From positions 1 to 40,451 of the IMG/VR virus record IMGVR_UViG_3300042351_000343: a stretch of 40,451 nt of DNA; one strand, written 5' to 3'. The position numbers and the translations under genes were made by a program. Every line of letters starts with the position of its first letter. Position 1 is the first letter of the stretch. Below, in pieces: positions 30,026 to 38,713 of this stretch. This DNA is from a virus. The notes beneath the pieces are model-generated. The model saw nothing but the letters and a program-made list of their open reading frames with translations, ran no database searches and was not told the origin of the DNA.

Positions 30026-31422
30026 CAGTACGCCAATGCCTCAATCTGAGCTTCGAGGCGAACAAAGGAAATGTGGGCATCACTGTCACCACGAAACCTT
30101 TGGATTCTCCAATTCCTCATGTGGCCTTGCTGAAACCATGCAAGACGCTTGGCAGTGTTTCCAGTGGTTCCAACTGAGATGCTTCGGTCCTGACTCCATG
30201 CAAGGCCGTTGACGCTGTAACTGGTGCTGATTTGTGGATTCTTGCCAAGGGCTACGCTACCCGTCAAACTGACTAATTCAAGTCGGTTGAAGATTGCGCC
30301 GTTGCCTTCGTTGTAAACGATAGTCGTGCCGAATTCCCATCGAACCTGTTGGCCCCAATGGTGTCCTGTGTTTTGCACCAAGTAACCGATTGAATTAGAT
30401 TGTGGGTCGCCAACCAGCCACTTGTCGTAGGCCCAAACCATGTTTTGTGCGCGGTACTGACTGAATCCGACAACTGTGGTTGTAAGGGTAAACCAAACCT
30501 GATCGCCAAGCGCCTCGGATGCGGCTGCATCGTAGACCATCGTACGGTCGGGAAGGTGGACGTACAAATGTTGGTGTGACTTGTCGTTACGTGCTTCGAG
30601 CCTGACTTGAGACAATTGATCTTCGGTGTAGGTCAAAAGCAGTTCGTCAATTTCCTGAGTACTGATCTTTTGGGTGGCAGATGACGCGCCCACGTAAACG
30701 CCAGGGGCTTCGTTTCTGCCTCCACCTAAAAAAGCAATTCGGTCAATGTAAACGCAGCAAGCATGTGTGCCAATCACGCCTTTTTGAATCTGTGCGCCCT
30801 CAATACGTGCAAAGGGGAACAAGTCACCACCTACGTTATCAAACACTTCAATAGTGTGTCTGTTTAACGCATAGACCTCGTTTCTAAGTTTGACAATAGC
30901 CAAGACCGGGTCCGGGTCAACCTCTGAGCTTCCATATTTCAATGGGTTAACTTGGGTCGGGTCGTTGAGTTCCGTCACAATGAGAAACTCGCCATCCGTG
31001 CTCAAAAAATAACCGTCAACCCAACAAAAATCCACCACGTTACCAAGGTCTGTATCTGTCACTTGGGTAAGTGATCCATTCAAGTAATACAAGCGCCCAC
31101 CGGATGCAATGGCTAAAGAATCAAAGCTGTAATCAAAGGTGACAGGCCCACCGCTGCCCACATCCCCCAAGACCGTCACCGTTCCATTGCTAGACACTGA
31201 AACCAGCTTTGTCCCCATGACACGGTAACAAGTTCCATTCCAGTTCACACCACCTCGATCAATGCCTGGGCCTGTCCCATTTGCGACGATGCCATCACCG
31301 GGGCGCAAGAACCCATTACTAATCCCAGACTGCTTAGGTACTGGCACCATGTTGACCGGATACGCTGTTCGCAGTTCGGGTGTGCTGTCAGCATAAATCC
31401 CGCTAAGAATTTGAATCTGCAT
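30025..31422 (-). CDS. gp10-like tail/DNA stabilisation hub protein
   Basis: The 465-residue protein resembles P22 gp10, the hub that closes the portal channel: beta-propeller-like repeats with YPVNMVPVPKQSGISNGFLR near the start, CWVDGYFLSTDGEFLIVTEL, then IEVFDNVGGDLFPFARIEGA and QIQKGVIGTHAC, YVHLPDRTMVYDAAAS. It would bind the gp4-like ring and hold the spike adaptor. The length matches P22 gp10 (472). Confidence 0.85.
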   Translation of the reverse strand: MQIQILSGIYADSTPELRTAYPVNMVPVPKQSGISNGFLRPGDGIVANGTGPGIDRGGVNWNGTCYRVMGTKLVSVSSNGTVTVLGDVGSGGPVTFDYSFDSLAIASGGRLYYLNGSLTQVTDTDLGNVVDFCWVDGYFLSTDGEFLIVTELNDPTQVNPLKYGSSEVDPDPVLAIVKLRNEVYALNRHTIEVFDNVGGDLFPFARIEGAQIQKGVIGTHACCVYIDRIAFLGGGRNEAPGVYVGASSATQKISTQEIDELLLTYTEDQLSQVRLEARNDKSHQHLYVHLPDRTMVYDAAASEALGDQVWFTLTTTVVGFSQYRAQNMVWAYDKWLVGDPQSNSIGYLVQNTGHHWGQQVRWEFGTTIVYNEGNGAIFNRLELVSLTGSVALGKNPQISTSYSVNGLAWSQDRSISVGTTGNTAKRLAWFQQGHMRNWRIQRFRGDSDAHISFVRLEAQIEALAY

Positions 31423-31425
31423 GGC

Positions 31426-31881
31426 TTACCCAACGCGATACCAGCTATTGGTGGCTTGGTAGAAGCGCATTGTGAAGAATGCGTTAGCGGCCAAAGTAGT
31501 GGGAGCACCAAAAGCCGCTGTTGCGCCGTTCAGGGCCAGCGTGAAGGTGGTAATGATCTGTGTGGTGGTGACTCTTACCTGAGTTCCGTCTGGCACGCCA
31601 GTGTTCAAGGGAAGGGTCACAGTACCAGCGGCCAAAGTGCCAGCAGGTTGGATGATCATCCATTGCTGTTCACTGACTGGCGTGGGTACTGTGATATTGA
31701 ATCCAGTGCCAGGGGTGTAGAGATTTGTGGCCACGGTGGGGGCCGCGAAGGTTTGCTGAAAGTATTGCAGCAACTGAGTTACTGAGACTTTGCGAGCATC
31801 CCCGTTATTGGGGACGTACACAGGAATTAGATCGCCACCCGAAAGTTGGCTAAGTCCTGATAGTTGATTGATGTTGGCCAT
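31426..31881 (-). CDS. tail-associated beta protein, 151 aa
   Basis: The N terminus (INQLSGLSQLSGGDLIPVYV) and the DARKVSVTQLLQYFQQTF segment are widespread at the start of phage fibre and structural proteins. The C-terminal domain is beta-rich and ends FFTMRFYQATNSWYRVG. AAGGACAATC precedes the ATG. It lies between gp10-like and gp4-like genes, so it is a likely virion accessory. Confidence 0.68.
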   Translation of the reverse strand: MANINQLSGLSQLSGGDLIPVYVPNNGDARKVSVTQLLQYFQQTFAAPTVATNLYTPGTGFNITVPTPVSEQQWMIIQPAGTLAAGTVTLPLNTGVPDGTQVRVTTTQIITTFTLALNGATAAFGAPTTLAANAFFTMRFYQATNSWYRVG

Positions 31882-31889
31882 GATTGTCC

Positions 31890-32369
31890 TTAGTTAAATT
31901 CAATGGGGCCATCACCACCGGCTAAAACGGGGTCAGATGGTGGGCGAATGAATGGGTTGTCAATGCGCCAAGGTTTGTTACCTGCGCCTGCTGACATGGT
32001 TGCAGGAAGTTGCTGTTCCATCGGCATGGCTGCGCGTGACAGGAGCGTGTTGTAAGACTCTTTGGCTGTGGCTTTGGTGTCTGGTAAAACTTGTTTACCG
32101 TAAGACGGGGCCAGCTTAATTGCCAAGTTGGTGTAGATGGCTTGATTGGCGCTGTCGGGCACGTTGGTTTGTTCGTCTAGGTCACTGTCTTGAGGGCTTG
32201 ATGGCAGTGGGTAGGACAATCGAATGCCAAGGGCGTTCCATGCGGACATCATCATGTCGAGACGCCGAAGGGCAGATTGAAGTTGCTCAGGTGTCAGGTC
32301 AAAAACGTAAGAGGCCAGCCCGATTTCGTCAAAGGCTTGCTCAATAAATTGGCGCTTTGTCCATCCCAT
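31890..32369 (-). CDS. gp4-like tail accessory factor
   Basis: With the ATG at 32369 (GGAGGA upstream) the protein has 159 residues, close to P22 gp4 (166). It begins GWTKRQFIEQAFDEIGLASY and continues DLTPEQLQSALRRLDMMMSA, WNALGIRLSYPLP, the gp4 family pattern. The gp4 ring extends the portal and starts tail assembly after packaging. An in-frame ATG 37 codons upstream would overlap the previous gene and is rejected. Confidence 0.83.
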   Translation of the reverse strand: MGWTKRQFIEQAFDEIGLASYVFDLTPEQLQSALRRLDMMMSAWNALGIRLSYPLPSSPQDSDLDEQTNVPDSANQAIYTNLAIKLAPSYGKQVLPDTKATAKESYNTLLSRAAMPMEQQLPATMSAGAGNKPWRIDNPFIRPPSDPVLAGGDGPIEFN

Positions 32370-32370
32370 G

Positions 32371-32616
32371 TCATTCCTCCAGTTTTTTGCGTAAAACAGC
32401 CATTTCAATAGCGTGTTTTTCTTGCTCACGCTGATCAGCTTTTTTGGCTCTGAGAGAGCCAATGATTTGCAGGATTGCACCGCAAATCATCACAGTCACA
32501 CCTATCACTGTAGTCCAATCAAGCGATGAAAGCCAAGTTGAAAAGGTTGTCATGGCACCACCACCCAACAAGACCTTGAATCCAAATGCTTCTGTTGTGT
32601 ATTCATCAGTTGTCAT
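32371..32616 (-). CDS. small membrane protein with charged tail, candidate holin
   Basis: The 81-residue protein has one strong membrane helix (TTVIGVTVMICGAILQIIGS) followed by a charged coiled C terminus (LRAKKADQREQEKHAIEMAV). This resembles some phage holins (T7 gp17.5-like topology), although it lies far from the endolysin. A shorter start at Met22 is possible. ATGA overlap with the preceding small membrane protein. Confidence 0.6.
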   Translation of the reverse strand: MTTDEYTTEAFGFKVLLGGGAMTTFSTWLSSLDWTTVIGVTVMICGAILQIIGSLRAKKADQREQEKHAIEMAVLRKKLEE

Positions 32617-32789
32617 TTCTCACTCCCATAAATACCATAGGCCACGGCTACCATCAAAGGAAGCGACAGAATTCGATAGATGATATTTTGCATGACTGGG
32701 TCAAATGTTTGAACAATTGGAATGAGTATGCTACCCGTGAGCGTCATTATCGCTGACAGCGTGAGCGCAAGCTTGATTGCTTTTCGCAT
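32613..32789 (-). CDS. small two-helix membrane protein, 58 aa
   Basis: The ATG at 32789 follows GAGGATGCTTA and overlaps the end of the papain-like gene by 59 bp in another frame. Two hydrophobic segments are visible (IKLALTLSAIMTLTGSILIP and ILSLPLMVAVAYGIYG). Together with the next gene it could form a holin/antiholin-like pair. Small and easily missed. Confidence 0.6.
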   Translation of the reverse strand: MRKAIKLALTLSAIMTLTGSILIPIVQTFDPVMQNIIYRILSLPLMVAVAYGIYGSEK

Positions 32790-33198
32790 TAAGCATCCTC
32801 AGGATCTCAGCCATAACACTGTCAGGGCTGATGGGTTGATTGGGGTGCATCCCCGTCAACGCGATCCATTGGACTTCAAAACAATACAAACCTTTTGAGT
32901 CAGAAAACCTAAAGGGCAATTTGAAACCAAGCAGCGAAAACGGGTCATACCGCATTTTTAGAACTTTAGTAGTCCGTTCTGATGCGATTTTATCCGTTAC
33001 TGGTGTTTCAAACAAATCCCAATTTTCCTGATCAGTAAACTTTTCCGCCAAAAACCCCGATCTTGTCGTGTGCCAAAGTTGATCACCAATGACTACGCCA
33101 CCATGGGCATAGCCTGTTTTGAGCGTCCATTTTGTGTAGCGATTAAACAACCCGGCTATCAATCCTGGGGCGTTTGTTTTGCGGAAAGCGATTTTCAT
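32731..33198 (-). CDS. permuted papain-like (NlpC/P60/YiiX-type) protein
   Basis: The 155-residue protein has KTGYAHGGVVIGDQLWH with a candidate catalytic His and a later KGLYCFEVQWIAL with a candidate nucleophile Cys. His before Cys is the order of circularly permuted NlpC/P60 and YiiX-type enzymes, which cleave amide bonds in peptidoglycan or lipids. In a head-gene neighbourhood it may be a virion-associated wall or lipid hydrolase. The identification rests on these motifs only. Confidence 0.58.
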   Translation of the reverse strand: MKIAFRKTNAPGLIAGLFNRYTKWTLKTGYAHGGVVIGDQLWHTTRSGFLAEKFTDQENWDLFETPVTDKIASERTTKVLKMRYDPFSLLGFKLPFRFSDSKGLYCFEVQWIALTGMHPNQPISPDSVMAEILRMLNAKSNQACAHAVSDNDAHG

Positions 33199-33458
33199 TT
33201 AAGTTTGGCTTCAATCAATGAATTCAATTTTTTGTCACTTGTGCGACCGTCAAATCGAATACCAAGTTCTGCGGCCTTGGCCTCCAGTTCCTCACGGGTG
33301 GGTTCTGTGTCGTCGGGTTTGAATTCGTCTGTCTGCTGTGCTTGGGCTGCGGCTTGTTCACGCAGAAGTCGATGATTGATGCCGTCCAGCGGTTGAGAGG
33401 GTTTGCGAATCTTGACCGGCTTTTTGTGTCGAGGGGTGCGGATGTCGTCTTGCATCAT
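33195..33458 (-). CDS. small protein with HeH/SAP-like C-terminal motif, 87 aa
   Basis: The basic N-terminal half (RTPRHKKPVKIRKPSQPLDG) is followed by an acidic linker and a C-terminal EELEAKAAELGIRFDGRTSD, KKLNSLIEAKL helix-extended-helix pattern, typical of head-completion or neck proteins in phages. Start overlaps are ATGATG. It follows the coat gene across a terminator. Confidence 0.7.
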   Translation of the reverse strand: MMQDDIRTPRHKKPVKIRKPSQPLDGINHRLLREQAAAQAQQTDEFKPDDTEPTREELEAKAAELGIRFDGRTSDKKLNSLIEAKLK

Positions 33459-33488
33459 TTGGCCTTTTTGGGTGCTTTCCTAAGAGAA

Positions 33489-33509
33489 AGGGGGGCCAAA
33501 GCCCCCCAT
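33489..33509 (-). terminator. strong hairpin after the coat gene
   Basis: On the minus strand GGGGGGC-TTTG-GCCCCCC is followed by TTTCTCTT, 14 bp past the coat-protein stop. It is probably a partial Rho-independent terminator or mRNA stabiliser that raises coat mRNA relative to downstream genes. Confidence 0.72.
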
Positions 33510-33522
33510 TCTTTGGTGCTGC

Positions 33523-34794
33523 TTATTGATTAAACAGCAAGATGCCAGCCATTTGCGGGTTGGACATTGTGACGCCGTACAAAGTATCCAGACGATACTT
33601 TGTGGTCATGGTGTCAATGTCGTAGAACTTTTGCATCACCAGCTCGATGCCCTGGTCGGTGCTGGCACGCATAACGGATGTGCCTGCATCGGTGGGGACA
33701 GCGTAGCGACCGGGCAGCAACTCGATGCTGTCTTTGTGCCAGAAGCAGTTTACGCCGGTGGCGTTGTCGTTGAGCCAGTTCAGCGTTGCGGTAGCGGATG
33801 TGCTGGCCACTTCAATGTTCTGGTACTGCAACTCTGGGTCGGTTGGGCTAGAGTTTGCGCCAATCATCGGGGGGCTGATTGTCATGGTCGTGCCCGAGTC
33901 CACCGAGATAACTCGGAAGGTCTTGGGCAGGCCGGTAGACAGCTTGGTGATGTGGTGGCGTGCGTTGATGCCAGGGATCGTGAAAGCATCACCAACGTTG
34001 ACGCCGGTGGTGGTGCTCACAGTCACTGTTTGATAGCGGTTGTCCACGTTGATTTGACCGCCGACCGAGTTGGAGGTGGCACGGGGCACAAAGCGAACTT
34101 GAGCGCCGTTGGTGGCGATGGTGACCGCTGTGGCTTGCGCTGCAATGCGGTTGCCGTAGTCGAGCTTGTAGGTCTCAAAGCCTGCGACCATGCCAACGTA
34201 GCTGCGCTCATAGGCCTTGTCAGACTTGCTGTTGCCAAAGCTGCGAGTGGTTGCGGCCAAGTTGCCTGCCAGACCGTTGTAATCGCGGCTGTTCAGTGCG
34301 AGGTAACGGTTCTCCATTGGGATGCCTTGCTCGTTCAACAAGCTGTCGCACAGGGCGATATCGTCGTAGTCACCAGATGCACCAGCAACAGGCACGACCA
34401 GAGTTCCTTGGTTAGCGGCCACGTTCATGACAGACACGTTAATGTCGCTGGCCAGCTTTTGGCGTGCAGCTTGGCCAAGGCGGTTTTCTTGCAAGGCGTC
34501 GCGCAGTTCTTTTGCGTCCAGTTTCCATGCGCTTGTCTTGGAAAACCCAAGGGTCGCAGGGACGGACAATTGCGTCATGTCTTCGTAGTTCGACGAGATG
34601 GACGAGCCAACAGTCGAATTGAAAGATGTTGCAATGTAGGGCATTGGACGCCAGATGGTGTCGCGGCTGCGCTCCATGCTGGTGCTGTCAGTGTTAAACA
34701 CGGACACGTTGCGGGACAAAACGAGGGCGTCTTGAAAACCCTCAAGGATACTTTCAAACGCGACACGTTCTTCTTTAGAAAATGCATTAGCCAT
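33523..34794 (-). CDS. major coat protein (P22 gp5-like)
   Basis: The 423-residue protein matches the P22 coat family in length (430) and order: N arm with SRNVSVFNTDSTSMERSRDT and IWRPMPYIAT, core helix DAKELRDALQENRLGQAARQ, an inserted domain about 225-310 (GGQINVDNRYQTVTVSTTTG), and DNATGVNCFWHKDSIELLPG near the C terminus. It forms the HK97-fold capsid. It is followed by a strong hairpin and preceded by the scaffold gene. Confidence 0.92.
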   Translation of the reverse strand: MANAFSKEERVAFESILEGFQDALVLSRNVSVFNTDSTSMERSRDTIWRPMPYIATSFNSTVGSSISSNYEDMTQLSVPATLGFSKTSAWKLDAKELRDALQENRLGQAARQKLASDINVSVMNVAANQGTLVVPVAGASGDYDDIALCDSLLNEQGIPMENRYLALNSRDYNGLAGNLAATTRSFGNSKSDKAYERSYVGMVAGFETYKLDYGNRIAAQATAVTIATNGAQVRFVPRATSNSVGGQINVDNRYQTVTVSTTTGVNVGDAFTIPGINARHHITKLSTGLPKTFRVISVDSGTTMTISPPMIGANSSPTDPELQYQNIEVASTSATATLNWLNDNATGVNCFWHKDSIELLPGRYAVPTDAGTSVMRASTDQGIELVMQKFYDIDTMTTKYRLDTLYGVTMSNPQMAGILLFNQ

Positions 34795-34816
34795 GATGGG
34801 CTCCTAAATTAAAAAA

Positions 34817-35689
34817 TCATTTGGAAGCTGATCGCTTTTGCGCTTTGTACTGGATGACTTTCGTCATGTTTCCAGTCTTTTCCGCTTCTGCTCTCAGCCG
34901 TTCGAGGGTTGAGTCCACCGCCCCAGAGACTCGGCCAGTTCCTGACACGATTCTTTCGGGCGGTGGGGCTGCCCTGCGGTTGGTAACTTTCAAATCTTTC
35001 TCCAGTTTCGCTACCGCAAAGGCAAACTTTACGGGGTCTTTGATGGATGCCAGTTCCTGCGCCTTCTTTGGGTTCTTACCGAGTGCGTAGACAACAAGTG
35101 CGGGGTTATCCGCGCCTTGCAACATAACGCCTTGCTGGGTGACGTTGAATAACTCCTGAGCGACTGCTTCGGCATCTTCAAAGTCTTTGACCTTCAGTTC
35201 AGCTTTCGCCTTACCGTAGCCATCCAACTTAGCTTGCCAGGCTTTTTGCTGATTCATAACTTCAGCTTCTTGCTTGGCGTTGACTTCATCGGCTTGTCGC
35301 TTGCGCTCAAACCAACCTGTCAATGCTTCCTCGTACTTGTCAGCGTCATAGTCGTGATCTTCAAGTTTTGGCTTTGGGCCTAGCGTGACCGGCTTGGTCT
35401 CAGTCTGTACTGTGGTTTGCAGCTTTGTTTGAAGTTCGCGGTTTTGGCGCTGAAGTTCGCGGTTTGTCTTTCGTAACTCACGTACCCATTCAGGTGCATG
35501 TACTGGTTCTTCGGGAGGCGGCGCTTCCTCACCAATGGAGACTACAACCTCGTCGGATTCGGCCTCGTCGTCTTGGGCTTGGGCCTGCTCACCTTCGGCT
35601 TGCGCCTCGGGCTGCTCGGTGGCCTCGTCCTCGATGACTGCGGTGTCGTCGTTCGTGGTGTCGTCGTCCTGTTCTGCCTGTGTGTTCAT
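34817..35689 (-). CDS. scaffolding protein
   Basis: The 290-residue protein is highly acidic at its N terminus (EQDDDTTNDDTAVIEDEATE), then helical and charged, with a basic C terminus (RAEAEKTGNMTKVIQYKAQK) suited to binding coat protein. The P22 scaffold is 303 residues with a similar basic C-terminal binding region. I take the ATG at 35689 (AGGG six bases upstream) over the GTG at 35710. Located directly upstream of the coat gene. Confidence 0.85.
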   Translation of the reverse strand: MNTQAEQDDDTTNDDTAVIEDEATEQPEAQAEGEQAQAQDDEAESDEVVVSIGEEAPPPEEPVHAPEWVRELRKTNRELQRQNRELQTKLQTTVQTETKPVTLGPKPKLEDHDYDADKYEEALTGWFERKRQADEVNAKQEAEVMNQQKAWQAKLDGYGKAKAELKVKDFEDAEAVAQELFNVTQQGVMLQGADNPALVVYALGKNPKKAQELASIKDPVKFAFAVAKLEKDLKVTNRRAAPPPERIVSGTGRVSGAVDSTLERLRAEAEKTGNMTKVIQYKAQKRSASK

Positions 35690-35762
35690 CGTTGACCCTG
35701 TGAAACTCACCCATTAAAACGGCTGGGTGGATACCGTTGTTCTAATTGTCGCTTTTCTGCAA

Positions 35763-36209
35763 CTAATTTGCAAATGCATTCAAAATAATGTCTGAATCCA
35801 TCTCAACACTGAGCATTAATGCATCAATGGCGTCTTGTTCGTCTTCAATGTAAGCCTGAATTGCTTGTTGGGCCAATTGCATTTCCGCTTGATATTCTTC
35901 TTTGACTTGAAGTCTTGCTTGCAGTTGAGCGTTTTCAATTCTCAGTGATTCAAGATCAATGTTACCAACTTCGTAAGCGTTGATTTTCTGAGCGAGTTTG
36001 ACGGCTTCGGGTTTCTTGACTTCACGCAAAACAGTTTGAGCCTGTCGCAATGTAAGCGATTGCTCCAAGGCTGCGCGTTCGTTTGCCCAACCCCGTTTCT
36101 TTTGGGTTTTGCCAGAGCCTCCGCCGCCCTGTACTTGCTCAGAAAAGCCCCATGAGAAGCCCCATGAGTTACCCCACGCACCGCCCCAAGCATCCCATGT
36201 TTGCATCAT
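35763..36209 (-). CDS. protein with Trp-Gly repeat N terminus, 148 aa
   Basis: The N-terminal 25 residues are an unusual repeat (WDAWGGAWGNSWGFSWGFSE), then a Gly-rich hinge and a long helical segment (EVKKPEAVKLAQKINAYEVG, ENAQLQARLQVKEEYQAEMQ). The ATG overlaps the previous stop as ATGA. The WG repeat may be a flexible, aromatic docking tag. Role unknown; it lies between the fibre-like gene and scaffold. Confidence 0.68.
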   Translation of the reverse strand: MMQTWDAWGGAWGNSWGFSWGFSEQVQGGGGSGKTQKKRGWANERAALEQSLTLRQAQTVLREVKKPEAVKLAQKINAYEVGNIDLESLRIENAQLQARLQVKEEYQAEMQLAQQAIQAYIEDEQDAIDALMLSVEMDSDIILNAFAN

Positions 36210-38713
36210 ACTGGCCCAAATGGATCTGCTTGAGTGCCCACGCCGTCAATAAAGACGTCATTGACTTTGACGATATTTGCATCAACCACCTCACCGGCTT
36301 GCATTGGAGTGCCCAAGGCTGTCACCGATGCTTGCGATGCTTTGTCTGCAAGTGTGGCTTCTTTCGCAAGAACGGTTGACCCTTCAATTTGCACAAGTGT
36401 TGGACCATTTACCAAGGTGTCAGTCTTGGCTTTGATGGCTGCGCTGGTCGCTTCTTTCGCCAGCACGGTTGAGGCGTCTACCTTGGCCGCAATGCTGGAC
36501 TGGTCCGCATCGCCAATACTGGCTTGCATTTGCGTCCAAGGCGCTGTGCCCAGGAACGCGCCTGATGCGTTCAGCACGGTCATGGTGGACTTGACGCCAG
36601 TTATCGGGTCTTCGTAGTAGATTACCAGCGGCACCTCGTAGCCCACGGTCGTCGGCACGATGGCGCTGCCGCCAGAGTCTAGGTCTGCCATGCGGATTTT
36701 GTAGGCCTGGGAATAAGTAACGATAGTGCCTTCACTCATTGAGTACAGGCTTGCATTGTTGTTCTGCGCGATGGCCCCGTGCAGCAAGAATCCACGCGAA
36801 ACGATGTAGTAATCCAGTCCGGCCAGCACCTGCTTGGGCGTGTACTCTTTGAGCGTCCGGTTGATCGTGACTTCAAGAGTTGCGCCGTTAATGACCGTGC
36901 TAAAACTGGCCGTGATCGCATCGCGGATCGTGGTGTTGGTTGTCGTGTCAATCGCGGGTTCAGTATCAAGCGAAAGCGTGAACTTGTCGATCTCGCTGCC
37001 CAGCATGTTGAACACGGTAGGCTTGGAGCCGTAGTAGCTTGCCGCGATTCGCACGGCATCGGCGGGCTGCACGGTGATAACGCGAGCCGCTGACAGCGGC
37101 ACCCATCCGGCTCGCAGCGTGCCGTCAACAACCGTGCCGCCCACGGGCGTGCCGTTGATGGTCACGTAGGTAGACAACAGCTTGTCTGTGCGCTCACGGA
37201 TCGTTACGCGAGTACCTGTGTTGTCGGTGTATGTAACGTCAGTTGTACCGTTGACGGTGATCGTGGTTGTCGTAGTTAAGCTGCTAATGGCTGTGGTCTT
37301 TGTCAGCGCCGAACCTGAATCAACAGCCAGCGACCATGCCCCAATGTTCAGCACGCCGTTGTTGCAAGTCCATGTGTCTGTGCTGGCCCAATTGGTGAAT
37401 TGGCTGATCCAGTAGCGGTAGTAGTTCCAGAGGTCTTGCAGTGTGCGGTTGGCGGCGATCACAATTGACCCGCCAGTTGCGCCCGATGCCGTAAATGCGA
37501 TGCCTGTCAGTGCAGCCGCCGTAGCCTCGTTCACCGTCACAGCAGTTGCCAGAGGAACAAGCGCCATGCCCTTTGCAATCGCCGTATCAGACCCCAACAC
37601 TATTGAGGTGTCTTGTGTCTGGTAATCAAAGGTACGGAACTGGTAATTAGCCGTGCTTAACGGGAATCGCAGATTCTTGGTGTTCGCTGTACCCCACCAG
37701 ACTTGCAGGATTGGTACAGACGCAGCGACACCACTGGCGTTGGTTGTTCCGGTGTAACTCAGAGGCGTGCGAAAGTCCCAAGTTTTGAGGCTGCTTGCCG
37801 TTGTGATCGTTGCCGTTGGGCTGTTGACGGGTGCGTCAGTTGACTTAAACCGTGCATTTTGGATATTGGCCCCTTCAAGGTTTGTTACCTTGAAGGCGAC
37901 TTCTTGAAAAAGCGGGACTACGTGTGCGTTTCTATACCCCGCCGTGGGGTTTTGAATGACTACGTTCAGTGCTGCGCCTTTTGCAGAGTTGTACAGCTCA
38001 ACCCAACCAGCTCCGTAATTGTCAAAGTCGTAAGTCCCATCGACGTTGCTAGGGGCGTAAGCGACAAACTTTGCGTCAGTACCACCAGCAACCGCCCCAA
38101 CATACTGCATCAAGTATTCAGAACCGAATGCCTTGGCTGAAAATTCCGTTGGCATTCTGAAAAGGTCATACGCAACATCGTAATGGCGCGTATTTCGGTA
38201 AATGACGTCTGAGCCGTAAGCTCGCACACGGAGACTACCAGCGCCATTGGCTTTCACTGCGTACTTATCCACACTGTATTCACGGATAATTGCGCCGTTG
38301 GCGTAAAAAATGCCACCGTTCACGTAGTAGCTACCACCGATTAGTGTTGATCTACCTCCAGCCGCAACACCATAACCAGAGGAGGCTAGGTTGTCGGAAT
38401 AATTGGCTGTTAGCCCAAACGCTTGAAAGTGAATTCCTGACGCTTTAGGCGTTACGCCGTCTGCTGCAAATGAGCCAGAGGTGTAATTACCTGTGCCCAA
38501 AACATGCAGGTGATACGGAATCACCGTGCTTTTGGAAGGGTCAGCAATGGTCAACGTCCCTGCAATGTCAATGCCTACGTTGGGGCAGTAGTACAAGAAA
38601 CCATCACCCATAGCAACACGGGTAACGCCTGCCATGCCGTTAATACCGTCCCAGCTTGTGTCTGTTGTGCCTGCTGTTTGGGTGATAATCGTGCCTGAGA
38701 TTGTGAAAGCCAT
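36206..38713 (-). CDS. large fibre-like structural protein, allele B (complete)
   Basis: The 835-residue protein has an N-terminal beta-rich region with repetitive Gly/Asn/Thr sequence (VGIDIAGTLTIADPSK, GRSTLIGGSYYVNGGIFY; about 1-350), a middle module (TAAALTGIAFTASGATGGSI, TLQDLWNYYRYWISQF) seen in other phage structural proteins, and a conserved C-terminal part shared with allele A (from TRVTIRERTDKLL). Repeated VDASTVLAKEATSAAIKAKT and IEGSTVLAKEATLAD segments lie near the end and suggest a trimeric coiled coil. It is probably a virion fibre or adhesin, encoded unusually between portal and scaffold. Confidence 0.78.
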   Translation of the reverse strand: MAFTISGTIITQTAGTTDTSWDGINGMAGVTRVAMGDGFLYYCPNVGIDIAGTLTIADPSKSTVIPYHLHVLGTGNYTSGSFAADGVTPKASGIHFQAFGLTANYSDNLASSGYGVAAGGRSTLIGGSYYVNGGIFYANGAIIREYSVDKYAVKANGAGSLRVRAYGSDVIYRNTRHYDVAYDLFRMPTEFSAKAFGSEYLMQYVGAVAGGTDAKFVAYAPSNVDGTYDFDNYGAGWVELYNSAKGAALNVVIQNPTAGYRNAHVVPLFQEVAFKVTNLEGANIQNARFKSTDAPVNSPTATITTASSLKTWDFRTPLSYTGTTNASGVAASVPILQVWWGTANTKNLRFPLSTANYQFRTFDYQTQDTSIVLGSDTAIAKGMALVPLATAVTVNEATAAALTGIAFTASGATGGSIVIAANRTLQDLWNYYRYWISQFTNWASTDTWTCNNGVLNIGAWSLAVDSGSALTKTTAISSLTTTTTITVNGTTDVTYTDNTGTRVTIRERTDKLLSTYVTINGTPVGGTVVDGTLRAGWVPLSAARVITVQPADAVRIAASYYGSKPTVFNMLGSEIDKFTLSLDTEPAIDTTTNTTIRDAITASFSTVINGATLEVTINRTLKEYTPKQVLAGLDYYIVSRGFLLHGAIAQNNNASLYSMSEGTIVTYSQAYKIRMADLDSGGSAIVPTTVGYEVPLVIYYEDPITGVKSTMTVLNASGAFLGTAPWTQMQASIGDADQSSIAAKVDASTVLAKEATSAAIKAKTDTLVNGPTLVQIEGSTVLAKEATLADKASQASVTALGTPMQAGEVVDANIVKVNDVFIDGVGTQADPFGPV

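Noticed and set aside
33526-34812. 428-codon plus-strand frame opposite the coat gene
   Set aside because: It is antisense to a clearly recognised P22-like coat protein; its product is Val/Gly/His-rich and has no ribosome site or neighbours in the same direction.
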